Assembly: GCA_038503035.1 (NCBI GenBank)
Contig: JAVSML010025214.1
Location: forward strand, 114,451 to 178,450
DNA: 64,000 bases
Origin: Crocodylus rhombifer
Lineage: Eukaryota; Chordata; Crocodylia; Crocodylidae
Reading direction: 5' to 3'
A model generated the notes under the pieces. The model saw only the letters and a program-made list of their open reading frames with translations, made no database searches and was not told the origin of the DNA. Position numbers and translations under genes: made by a program. Shown here piece by piece: positions 22,471-32,427 of this stretch; the first letter of the stretch is position 1; the number at the start of each line of letters is the position of its first letter.

Positions 22471-22989
22471 ATTTGTATGTATATTGATAATTTCACTATT
22501 TGTGTTTAATTAAAATTGTCAATCACTTAGTAGATGCCATTCAAAATAAATGTTAACTTCTCAACTGAAAAATAAATCTGGTTGGACTATCTGTGCCTCA
22601 TATTTAAGATGCAATTAACTCCTGATAACAGTACAAGGAAAGACTGTTTTGCGATTAATCTTGACACATTTAAGGTTTTTTGTATTATCAGATCATTTTT
22701 TCGTAAAGAATCTAGAATTATGAACTGAAGTAAGGATGAAAGTCAATGAAAACAGAAGGGAAGGATGGACTATGGTCAAGGAAGTGGCTTTGAACTTTGG
22801 AAAGTTGGATTCAGTTCCTGGTTTTGCTAATGACCGCTCATGTGCCTCGACTTGGTCACTGTACCTTAGTTCTCCACTTTAAAATGGGGACCAGAGTATA
22901 ATGAGAAAGTATTCACTGATATTGCAAGGTACTCATGTCATGGATTACTCCATGGGGCCACTGGCTTGGGATCTCCAGCCTTGTTGGGT

Positions 22990-23502
22990 CCCCCTGGGCA
23001 CATCCAGACAAGCACGCATGTACAGTCTGCAGTACCTCAAAGCTGTTTGAGGTTCCGCAAACTGTACACAGCGCAAGTGTACCCATTCACTTTGCTGTTA
23101 AATTGCATCGCAGTGCCAAAATTTGACACCCAGATATCGCAGCATAAAAAAATACCACTGCAAGAAAAAGAAGGGAGGCACATGCAGCAACAGCATGCAC
23201 CACCAGAAATGGATCCTGTCCGGGCAGAGCTATGCTCTGGCTGCCAGCCAGGCTCCAAGCACCCAGATTGCCACTGCTGTTGCCCCAGGAGGTCCCCAGA
23301 ACCCCAAGTACATCTGCTAGAGCCAGCACAAGTGCTAGCTCCAGCCTCCCCTACCCCATCGGAGATAAATTTGGCACTTGCCAGAATGCTTATGCAGGGT
23401 GTGCCCTGGGGCACAAAGCAGCAGCACAAATGTATTGCTGCTATTTGTACCATGGGAAATGCACACTTCTGCACATGAATGTTTATCTGGACACACGCTC
23501 TG
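22990..23502. mobile_element. MITE-like element with 'cacatccagacaa' TIRs
   Basis: The left end 'gggcacatccagacaagcac' and the right end 'tgtttatctggacacacgc' are imperfect inverted repeats. Each is followed inward by 'gcatgt' or 'acatga'. The interior is GC-rich and non-coding; open frames on both strands reflect composition. I found no target duplication. Confidence 0.5.
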
Positions 23503-24384
23503 AAGGCAGCTGGAAGCCTGGACTCCTTCCCACTCTAAGGCCCTGGCCTTTCAGTCCATGACTCTCCGTTTTTCTGTGGCCCTGCCTTGGGAGCTGTCTT
23601 CCAGGTCAGCTCCCAAAGGATGGCTTTTACCTTGTGACAGGAAAAAGCAGCACATCCTGAAGTTCCAACAGCAAAACCAACAGCTCCTTTTCAGTAAAGG
23701 CATTTACTGGGGCAAGGGGAGCCCAGCCAAAGGTCTCTGCCACTCCAAAAGGTTAAGCAGTTCCTCTCTCCCCAATCCAGCCCACACAGCCTTAAGCACT
23801 CAAAGTTAGCTCAGCTATTCCCTCTCTCCAATCTATACAACCATTAGCCCTAATGCTGCTCTCTTCCAAGTCTCTCAGCTCACTACTGACACCTCCTTTC
23901 TTGGATGTTCTACCCACGGTCCAGCTTATCTCAGTCTGCTTCCCTTCAGGCCCCCAGACTGCCTCTCCCAAGCAATGCATATTAAGTCCACCTAAAGTGT
24001 TAACAAAGCAATTTAATCCTTTAATTGTTACTGGAGGTCCATCTCGTCTCAACCAGCACAGCAGGCAGGTCTGTTAACAGGAGAGACCTTATTAACTCTT
24101 TTTGCCCCATGTACAAGTTAGTCAGGCAATATTGTTACAACATGAACATAAGTTCACACAAATATTACAGTAAGATTCATAGTCTATTACTGCTCAGTTC
24201 AGTGTTGATGCAGACTACATAAATCATGTGCTAGAAATCAGTCTTTCCAGTGGTCTTACTTCATAGTTTCCATAAATGAGGACTTTTCCTGTTGTTACTT
24301 CCTTTCAGTTGAGCATCTCTTGTTGCAAAATGAAGTTAGCCTAGAAAGTGGTTCACACACAGTTCACCTAGGTTTTGTTGTAAC
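23503..24384. other. Unassigned stretch
   Basis: A pyrimidine-rich segment of unknown origin, possibly a decayed LTR in minus orientation (23500-24060), followed by AT-rich sequence. No boundaries can be shown. Confidence 0.35.
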
Positions 24385-24392
24385 ATTGTCAC

Positions 24393-25937
24393 TAGGGCTT
24401 TGCTAGGCTTGGGACAGAGCTTTGGATCTGGAGAAGCTTTGGTGTCTAAAGCAGCATTTCTGGATCAAAGCGATGGCTTTGTTAGGCTTTCTGAAGCAAT
24501 ACAGAGCTTCCAAAGCACTTCAGAAAAGCTTCGGAGCCACTTCAGAGTTCCTGCCATAGGGTATCATGGGGAAACAATGAAATATCTATAACTGTGTTGT
24601 TTGTTGTCTGATTTGGATAACATTTTCAGGGATTGTAGTCTCAGCTGAGTGCATGAAGCCTGCAACACTTCAGGAAGATCAGTCCAAGGGGTTCAGGGGG
24701 AATTGCACCCCAAATTCTTGAAAGCAAAACTCATGTCACTTGTATGTATTACAACACAGGGGGGTGAAAGCTGCAGGGGTGGTGCCTCCTCATGAGGCCA
24801 CAAAGCCTGCCAAGTTTCAAGAAGATTGGTGCAGCAGTTTGGGGGGAACTGCACATCAAACTGTGGACAAGCAAAACTCATGCCATGGGTGACACTGTAT
24901 GTTAAGGAGCAGCAGGGTGAAGGGTGCAGGCCTGCTAGCCTCTACTATAGCCACGAAGCCTGCCAGCTGTCGAGGAGATAGGTGCAGGGCTTCTGGGTAT
25001 TGGGGCCCTGCACCTCTAGCTGCTGACAGGCAAAATTCGTGTCATGGCTGCTTGTGCACCTGACTGTCTCTGTCTTGGCCCTGGGAGACACTACTGCAGG
25101 CCTGGCTGCTAAGCTACTGTGTTACCAGTTACCAATCAATCAATCAATCAATTATGATTCACTCAGGGACCAGCTCAATACACAGGACCTAGCTAATGTA
25201 GCCAGTTGATTACCATCAATTAACACGTACAAAAACAGAGACTAAGAAGAGGAAATAAGGAATACAGACAATCAACTGCCCCAAGACAGAGACAATCAGT
25301 TCCACAAGCACTCATGTTAAGAGTTTTGCCTGTCAGCAGCTAGGGGTGCAGGGCCCCAGAAACCCCCTGCACCGATCTCCTCAACAGCTAGCAGGCATTG
25401 TGGCCTCAGCGGGGGCCACCATCCCTGCAGCTTTCATGCTGCTGTGCCTTAACACATGCAGTGTCACCCATGTCATGAGTTTTGCTTGTCTGCAGCTTGA
25501 GGGTCATTTCCCCCCAAATCCCTGCACCAATCTTCTTAAAACTTGGCAGGCTTTGTGGCCTCAGCAAGAGCTATCACCCCTGCAGTTTTGACCCTGCTGT
25601 GGTGTAACATATACATGTGACATGAGTTTTGCTTTCAAGAATTTGGGGTATAGTTCCCCCCAAACTCCTATACCGATCTTCCTGAAACTTGGCAGACTTC
25701 ATGCTCTCAGCAGGGGCCATGATCCCTGAAATGTTCATGAAAATCAGACAGAAAACAACAAAGTTATAGATATTTAATTGATTCCCCATTATACCCTATG
25801 GCCAGATCTCCTAAATGGCTCTGAAGCTTCGGAGCCGCTTTGGCCAGATCAAAGCAGAAATCTGATCCAGAGCTCTGGATCAGATCACTGCCATCCAAAC
25901 CAGCTGGATCTGGTCACTGCTGACTCGCACAGGCTTA
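24393..25937. mobile_element. Long foldback hAT element, 1545 bp, exact 8-bp TSD
   Basis: The octamer attgtcac flanks it (24385-24392 and 25938-25945). It starts 'tagggctttgctagg' and ends 'ctcgcacaggctta'. Positions 24393-25080 and about 25320-25937 are reverse complements, so nearly the whole element folds into a hairpin around a central spacer of about 240 bp. Each arm is built from tandem modules of about 150 bp carrying 'gcctgccaagtttcaagaag', 'tgcag..tttggggggaactgca' and 'aaaactcatg'. The spacer includes a short (TCAA)n run. No transposase is present. The spacer sequence is shared with the element at 26495. Confidence 0.88.
25081..25320. repeat. Central spacer of the foldback element
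   Basis: Non-inverted core shared with 27181-27365: 'gggagacactactgcaggcctggctgctaag' (in part), 'gattcactcagggaccagctcaatacacagg' (in part), then 'cagacaatcaactg'. A (TCAA)n run at about 25134-25152 is present only here. Conservation of the spacer in two copies shows they share an ancestor element. Confidence 0.75.
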
Positions 25938-26494
25938 ATTGTCACTAATTGCCATTCAAAATACTGTTTCATTAAGATTCCTTCTCTTCTGAAGAAATGA
26001 AATTGCAATTTTGCCCCTCTTTGATATCAAACATCAGTTTATGATTACAATAAATTCTTCTCAATAATTCATTTCCAAGTTTACATGAGTATATATATGT
26101 TAAACTAAGAGACTAATAACACTTGCACAATAAAACCCTCGGTCTCAGACGTGACTACTTTCTTTCTTGGTTTTCTGACAATCTTAATCCATAAACCTTC
26201 TCGCACGAAGTTTAATAAGCTTTCTTCTCATATTGCTAATGAACTTCAACACCCAGCTGGAAGTTCTATTAACATACAAATAAACTTTTGTTTTAGCTCA
26301 TAGAAATGAAGATGTTAATGAATTCCCAGTTCAAAATCATATATACAACAATGTCAAGTAAGATTTTAAAATGTATTTTTATTGCTCAGCAATACACTGT
26401 GTAGTTTAGCCATGTCTTTTGCTTGTACAGTAACATCTGTCTAATGTGGCCTAGAAGTGCATGAGCAGAATCAATTTTTAAACTATACTTAATT

Positions 26495-27614
26495 TAGGGC
26501 TGTGCGAGGCTTCGGACAGAGTTTCGGATCCAGAGAAGCTTTGGATGCTTCCAGGCCCAAAGCAGCATGTCCAGGTTGAAGCGCTGGCCTCATTCGGCTT
26601 CCCAAAATGGTTCAGAGCTTCTGAAGAAGAGCTTTGGAGCTGCCTCGGAGATCCGGCCATAATGTATAATGGGGAAGCAATAAAATATCTGTAACTTCAT
26701 TGTTTTCTGTCTGATGTGGATGAAATTTTCAGAGGTGGTAGATTCCATAGACAGCACAAAGCCTGGCAACTTTCAAGAATATTGGTGGAGGAGTTTGGGG
26801 GTAACTGTACCCCAAATTCTTGAAAGCAAAACTCCTGTCATATCGATATGTTACAACACAGGAGGGTCAGAACTGCAGGGCTGGTAGCACTTGCTGAGGC
26901 CACAAAGTCTGCCAAGTTTCAAGAAGATTAGTGCAGGGGTTTGGGGGGAACTGCACCTCAAGCTGTGGACAAGCAAAACTTGTGCCATGGGTGACACTGC
27001 ATATGTTAAGAGGCAGCAAGGTGAAAGCTGCAGGGATGGTGGCCCCTGCTGTGGCCACGAAGCCTGCCAGCTGTCGAGGAGATCAGTGCAGGGGGGTTCT
27101 GGGGCCCTGTACCCCCAGCTGCTGACAGGCAAAAAACTTGTGACATGGGTGCTTGTGGGACTGACTGTCTCCGCCTTGGGGTGTGGGAGACACTACTGCA
27201 GGCCTGGCTGCTAAGCTACTGTGTTACCAATCAGTCATGGTTCACTCAGGGACCAGCTCAATACACAGGACCTAGCTAATGTAGCCAGTTGATTACCATA
27301 AATTAACACCTACAAAAGCAGAGACTAAGGAGAGGAAATAACGAATACAGACAATCAACTGGCCCAAACCCCTGCACAGATCTTCATGAAACTTGGTAGG
27401 TTTCATGGTCGCCACAGAGGCTACCATCCCTGCAGGTTTCATTTAAATCAGGCAAAAAATAACAAAGTTATAGATATTTCATTGATTCCCACATTATACC
27501 ATATGGCCAGATCTCCAAGGCAGAAATCCAGTCCAGAGCTCCAGATTGGATCACTGCCATCCAAAGTGGCCAGATCCAAACCGGATCGGATTACTGCTGA
27601 CTCGCACAGGGCTA
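26495..27614. mobile_element. Foldback hAT element, 1120 bp, exact 8-bp TSD
   Basis: The octamer acttaatt flanks it (26487-26494 and 27615-27622). The termini TAGGGCTGTGCGAG (left) and TAGCCCTGTGCGAG (right, reverse complement) agree at 12 of 14 positions. The left arm holds the same tandem modules as the element at 24393. The right arm is much shorter, retaining mainly the terminal 'gccatatggtataatg' and 'tcaggc..aacaaagttatag' parts, so this is an internally deleted sibling. Confidence 0.88.
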
Positions 27615-27850
27615 ACTTAATTTCCTTAAATAAGTAAAAGAATGATCTTATCACACCTATGTTTGTGTTAAGATAAATAGCAGATTAAGAAAAGTAATAA
27701 TATATCTACACAGGAAAGTACCATACATCCAATTTAAGCTCATATATTCTAAAATATCTCTGACCTCTCAGTTGAGAATACCAGTCTTTAGGAAAAATAT
27801 TATAATCATTATGCATATTAATTCCCCTAACCTGCTTTGACATAGACTTC

Positions 27851-28802
27851 TGTCACAATATAGCCTCCCCAGGGATAGCCATGATGTCCCTAGGGCCCCA
27901 TGACCATGCCGGCTCCGCCCTATCTGCACCTACTAATCTCATCTGCCACATCTTGCTGGTTTAAATAATGAATCAGGATGCTGCCCTTGAGTTGCTGCTT
28001 GGTCACAGTCCTGACAGACTCCTCTAAACTCTGTGAGTTGTTGAACCCCTTGCTGGGTCCCACACTCAAGAGGTGCCTTACGATACCCCCAAGCCTGATG
28101 GGCTAGATACATGGATCCAAAACCTCCTCTTTATCACACCCCATGCCTCACAGGTGATATTCACACACCCCTCTGAGACTTTGATCTAGCTCAGCCTCCT
28201 GTTGTCACTGGGCCCTGGGCCCTTGTTGCTGTGCCCTCACTGGTGCTGGGCTCTCTGCAGCCCTGTCTGCATGTCTTCACTGGTGCCCCAATGAGGCCTC
28301 CTCCTCCCCAACAGCCTTATCTCAGTCCACCTGATCACAAACAATAACCAGAATATGAGCTTCTGGGCTATAACATAATACAAACACTGGAGGGTGCATG
28401 CTGTCTCTTTTTCTCCCCAAGCATTAACTGCCTCGCAGCCCAGAGTACCTGATGAGCTCCTGAAGCCCAATTAGTCCTGTAAGCAGGATATCAGGCATCT
28501 ACAGCATCTCTGGGAATTATTTCACTGCAGGAGCTCCTTCCCCTGGCAGCTACCAGAGAACTAACCCCTCCTAGCCTCAGCCCTGAGGCTTATATTTGCC
28601 CAGGGCCCTGACTCCTGACTCCTTCTGGTTAGCTGACCAGGTGCACGTGCAGGTGCAGGCTCATTCCCTCATTAGCCTGCTGCCATGGCAAGCTGCACCT
28701 GTAAGGGTTCTGCCTGGCTCTTAGGAGGCTCCTACCAGAGGCCTCCTCTCTCTAGGAGTTTCTGCCCTTAAGGGAGCAGGCACACCTTAGTGCCCTATGA
28801 CA
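27851..28802 (-). mobile_element. Solo LTR, 952 bp, minus strand
   Basis: On the minus strand it starts TGTCATAGGGCACTAAGG and ends TTGTGACA. The flanks are acttc (27846-27850) and actcc (28803-28807), a 5-bp duplication with one mismatch. A TATA-like box (aaatataa on the minus strand, 28590-28597) fits an LTR promoter. The start resembles that of the LTR at 28978, showing one family. Confidence 0.75.
28590..28597 (-). promoter_or_regulatory. TATA-like box of the minus-strand LTR
   Basis: The sequence aaatataa on the minus strand lies about 210 bp into the LTR, a usual place for the U3 promoter. Activity is not implied. Confidence 0.45.
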
Positions 28803-29113
28803 ACTCCTTTTCCAATAAATATCAAATGCCTACCTACTAGCAATGCTGCAACTCTTAGTATTTCCATTATTTAATGTAATTTATTCTAATATTTTAAATA
28901 ACTACATGCAGCTAAATAAATAAAAAACAAGCAATGATTTCTGAATAGCCAGCACGGGTTTGTTGTGGGTAGGTAGGTGTCACAGGAGCACTAAGGTGTC
29001 CTGTGCCTTGGAAGCAAAAGAAACTGAGCTGCCAATCAGCCGGGCAGCTCAGGTGCCGGTTGCCAGGGCAACCAGGCGGGTCAGGTGGCCAGAAGGGGGC
29101 AGGGCCGGGCCTT

Positions 29114-29119
29114 TATAAA
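29114..29119 (+). promoter_or_regulatory. TATA box of LTR
   Basis: TATAAA in a GC-rich context (cctttataaacagcc) about 140 bp into the LTR, as expected for a U3 promoter. Confidence 0.55.
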
Positions 29120-29710
29120 CAGCCCAGGCCGGAGCCTGACTAGCAGTTCTCCTCTGGCGGCCGCAGGAGTGAGAGCTCTGCGGCTGAGCTGAGCAGCCGG
29201 AGTCAGTGGTTGCTGCCTTGTGCTGGCTGGCTGCGATGATGCGGGGAACCACAATACTCTAAAGTGAGGTCGGGTTACAAGCCCCAGACGGGCTTGGAGT
29301 TTGTTATGAACAGGAGGCTCTATTGTTTGGGTTGCAGCCATCGGGCTTGAGTTTATGTTACAGTTAAACCAGAGGACCGGGTGAGGCTGTAGGGGAGTGA
29401 GGAGGCCTCAGCGGGGCTCCCCAACAGCTTGGGGGTTCCAGGTGTCCAGAGGGGCACTATTGTTTGTGCCGGGGGGTGCGGTTTGCACCGGTGAGGAGCA
29501 GCGAGAGGGGTCAGAGACCCCAGCCCATACAGGCGGCGTTTGCCCAGTGGGGGCAACGGCGGCCCAGTGCCAGAGGGGCACTATTGTCAGCCCCAGAGAG
29601 GGCAAGGCCCCAGAGCGGGGCAGAGAAAGAGCACGAGGTGCGCAGTGTCGGCCCCAGAGTGGAGCAGAGAAAGAGAGAGCGCGAGCAGGCGAGGAACGCC
29701 GGCAAGGGCA

Positions 29711-29793
29711 CCGGTAGTAGGGTGGCGGTAGCGAGCCGGACCCAGGGGGTGCCGGTAGTAGGGTGGCGGTAGCGAGCCGGACCCAGGGGGCAC
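29711..29793. repeat. Tandem duplication, 41-42 bp unit x2
   Basis: The unit 'ggtagtagggtggcggtagc' plus 'gagccggacccaggggg' occurs twice in succession within the LTR, nearly identical, so the duplication is recent relative to the LTR or has been homogenised. Confidence 0.9.
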
Positions 29794-30221
29794 CAGCAAT
29801 AGCCGGATGCTGGCGAGACAGGCCCAGGGCGCAGGGAGCAGGCTGGAGGATAGGAGCCTGGCCCAAGGGGGCGCCAGGCGGGCGAGGAGCCCAGGGTGCC
29901 CAAAAGAGAGAGAGAGGGCACCAGAGGGGCAAGGGACGGTACAACATCCCCGGAACAGCTGCAAGGCTTGGGGCATGGTGAAGGGGAGGTTGGAGGCACG
30001 CATAGCCCTTAAGGCAGGGCGCATAGAGAGAGCCCATTTTGGAGTAGGGGCAGGAACATCGGTACCGTTAACTAGGGGAACAGAGGCAGCCTCCCATACA
30101 ACTTATTTGTCATCAAAGTCATGGCGGGTGAGGATTCGAGGGTGCCCAGTCCACCCTAACGTGGCGGTAGGGGGCACTAAGGAGTTCACGGCCGCTCCTA
30201 GGCCCCACTCCACTCACAACA

Positions 30222-31134
30222 GGTCTTGCTTGACCAACCTCATTTCCTTCTAGGACCAGGTGATGAGATATTGTCCCTTCTGGACAAGGGAGATGAGATT
30301 GATGTCATATATCTTGACTTCAAAAAAGCCTTCTATCTGGTATCCCATGATCACCTCCTGGCAAAACTAGCCAACTGTGGCCTTGGGTCCACCATGATCC
30401 GCTGACTGGGAAACTGGCTCCGTGGTCGGACCCAGAGGGTTGTAATTGATGGCAGTCACTCATCATGGTCCCCTGTGACCAGTGGGGTCCCTCAAGGCTC
30501 TGTCCTTGGACCCATATTTTTCAACATCTTCATTAATGATGTGGACATTGGAGTCAGGAGCGGACTGGCCAAGTTCACCGATGACACCAAATTTTGGGGC
30601 AAAGCATCCATGCCAGGTGAAAGGCGAGTGATCCAGGCTGACCTGGACAGGCTCAGCAGATGAGTGGATGAGAACCTGATGGTGTTCAACACCGAAAAAT
30701 GCAAGGTTCTCCACCTTGGGAAGAAAAACCTGCAACATCCTTATAGGCTCGACAGTGCTACGCTGGCTAGCACTACAGAAGAAAGAGACTTGGGGGTCAT
30801 CATTGATCACAAGATGAACATGAGCCTGCAATGTGATGCCGCGGCTAGTAAAGCATCCAAAATGCTGGCTTGCATCCATAGATGATTCTCAAGCAAATCC
30901 CGGGATGTCATTCTCCCCTTGTACTCGGGCTTGGTGAGGCCACAGCTGGAGTACTGCATCCAGTTTTGGGCTCCACAATTCAAAAAGGATGTGGAGAAGC
31001 TTGAGAGAGTCCAGAGGAGAGCCACGTGCATGAGCAGAGGTCAGGAAAACAAACTTTATGACGACAGGCTGAGAGCCACGGGGCTCTTTAGCCTTGAAAA
31101 GCGCAGGCTCAGGGGTGATCTGATGGCCACCTAG
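30222..31134 (+). pseudogene. CR1 ORF2 reverse-transcriptase fragment
   Basis: One frame encodes most of the RT domain. 'VIYLDFKKAF' (motif A region) is near 30307. 'TSGVPQGSVLGP' is near 30480. The catalytic 'FADD' box is changed to FTDD at 30574-30585. The C-terminal 'RDLGVIIDHKMN' and 'LVRPQLEYC' blocks follow. In-frame TGA codons occur at 30403, 30661 and 30883, and the frame closes near the LTR insertion. The protein is not functional. It is the central part of the CR1 copy 28938-32427. Confidence 0.88.
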
Positions 31135-31156
31135 GAGAGCCACCTTTATCAGGGGT

Positions 31157-32099
31157 TGTGAGAGAAAGAAGGAGCCAGCAGGCTCCAAGGCTCCTGGGCT
31201 AAGCAGGGGGTCAGCAGCCCCAGGCCTGCAGCCCCAAGGAACCCGGCAGAAATTCCCCTTACCCAGGTGTGTTGGGAAGGGAGGGGCCGATATCTTCCCC
31301 GCCGGTATAAAGAAGAGGCCGGGACCGGAAAGTGACAGCAACGCAGGACCGGAAAGAGGAGGAGGAGGAGGTGGAGCAGGCCGGCGCACACTGAAGGGAA
31401 TGCTGAATGCGACGTTGAACGCTGGTAGGAGCCTCTGGCAGACAGCAAAACCCCAGCAGAGTTTTGGAACAGAGTTTACTGGCTCCTGTGGAGTAGAACT
31501 GTTTATATACCGGCCAGGAGCTGACTGAGCCCGGCAGGAGAAGGGAACCGTAATAACCCTAATAGAGGGGCACTATTGACTTTGGGTACCATAGTCCCTG
31601 TAATAGGGGCACAGTTCAGTAGTGAACTTAAGTTGTTAAAAAGGAATCTCATGAAGCCCTACAAGGAGGCTCTCCAAGAGCCAACAAAGGGGTGCTTGAC
31701 CCGTCAAAGGTCAAGCTTGAGTTGGAAGGCTGTAGACAGATGGAGCAGCTACACAGATCAGGGGAACCTTCTTGGTTGTCATGTTTGTTTTGATTGGCCT
31801 TTCTTTTCTGAATTAGCTGGGAGGAACTGAGGAGACGTGTCCGGACCAACCGGTTGGCCACCACCCAGTGGTATGGGTGAGGGTGTAGGGGTGGTGGAGC
31901 CCTCAGAAACTCAGGACCTCGCGAGATGCCGGGGAGATTCATAATTGGACTACATGCTGAGACATCTGAACCAACTCCATTAATATCAAGTCGTGGCAGG
32001 AGAAACATACACGTGTGAGACCCCAGTTATAGCTGATGACACCCTAGGCAAGTGGCAGGCAGCGTCTGTTAGGTCCACTGGGGACAGCGAACACTGACA
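31157..32099 (+). mobile_element. Solo LTR inserted in CR1, 943 bp, exact 5-bp TSD
   Basis: It starts TGTGAGAGAAAGAAGG and ends AACACTGACA. The pentamer ggggt flanks it (31152-31156 and 32100-32104), and removing the insert with one copy restores the CR1 reading 'tatcaggggtgaccacc'. TATAAA lies at 31306-31311. 'agtcgtggcaggaga' near 31989 and 'aggggcactattg' at 31566-31578 link it to the LTR at 28978, where the latter 13-mer occurs twice. Confidence 0.88.
31306..31311 (+). promoter_or_regulatory. TATA box of solo LTR
   Basis: TATAAA preceded by 'cccgccgg' and followed by 'gaagaggccggg', about 150 bp into the LTR, typical of a U3 core promoter. Confidence 0.6.
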
Positions 32100-32104
32100 G
32101 GGGT

Positions 32105-32335
32105 GACCACCAGGATCTGTGGAAATGTTTGTTCACCAGAGCACCCCAAGGGATGACGAGGTCGAACGGTCATAAACTACTGCGAGACCATTTCAGGCTG
32201 GACATAAGGAAGAATTTCTTTACTGTCCGAGCCCCCAAGGTCTGGAACAGTCTGCCAGCGGAGGTGGTTCAAGCACCTACATTGAACACCTTCAAGAGTA
32301 AATTGGATACTTATCTTGCTGGGATCCTATGACCC
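32105..32335 (+). pseudogene. CR1 ORF2 C-terminal end
   Basis: An open frame (32129-32332) encodes the end of ORF2, with 'HFRLDIRKNFFTV', 'VWNSLPAEVV' and the usual 'LDTYLAGIL' terminus. It continues the frame broken by the LTR at 31157-32099. The 3' UTR 'gactcgatgatcttctgagatccc' (in part) follows. Confidence 0.88.
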
Positions 32336-32427
32336 CAGCTGACTTCCTGCCCTTTGGGCGGGGGGCTGGACTCGATGATCTTCTGAGATCCCTTCCAGCC
32401 CTAATATCTATGAAATCTATGAATAAC

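Larger units (their letters stand above)
28978..30221 (+). mobile_element. LTR inserted in CR1, about 1.24 kb
   Basis: It starts TGTCACAGGAGCACTAAGG, the same family start as the minus-strand LTR at 28802. It is GC-rich with a TATA box at 29114, and ends about ACTCACAACA just before CR1 resumes. 'aaagtcatggcgggtgagg' near 30118 matches a segment about 145 bp from the end of the LTR at 16642. No clean 5-bp duplication could be shown: agg occurs on both sides within a repetitive 'gggtaggtagg' context. Long minus-strand ORFs inside are compositional. Confidence 0.7.
28938..32427 (+). mobile_element. CR1 LINE split by two LTR insertions
   Basis: Three collinear pieces form one 5'-truncated CR1: 28938-28977, 30222-31156 and 32100-32427. 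Joined, they follow the order of the CR1 at 44189-45536: 'ccagcacgggtttgttgtgggt', then 'aggtcttgcttgacca', the RT domain, the C-terminal segment, and the tail 'tctatgaaatctatgaa' near 32410. The interrupting sequences are the LTRs at 28978-30221 and 31157-32099. A small duplication ('ggagagccacc', about 31134) lies before the second insertion. Confidence 0.85.

Noticed and set aside
24385..27622. CRISPR array or satellite from the regularly spaced modules
   Set aside because: Modules are about 150 bp, diverged and arranged as inverted arms within transposon ends; this is not a CRISPR pattern and the genome is vertebrate.
29408..30037. 209-codon minus-strand ORF (and overlapping 162- and 145-codon ORFs)
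   Set aside because: All lie within the GC-rich LTR on the antisense strand, overlap in three frames, and are Pro/Ala/Leu-rich as expected from composition.
30118..30145. tRNA primer-binding site at 'tggcgggtgaggattcga'
   Set aside because: The T-loop-like 'ggattcga' is suggestive, but spacing to the TGG is four bases too short for a tRNA 3' end and the position is within the LTR.
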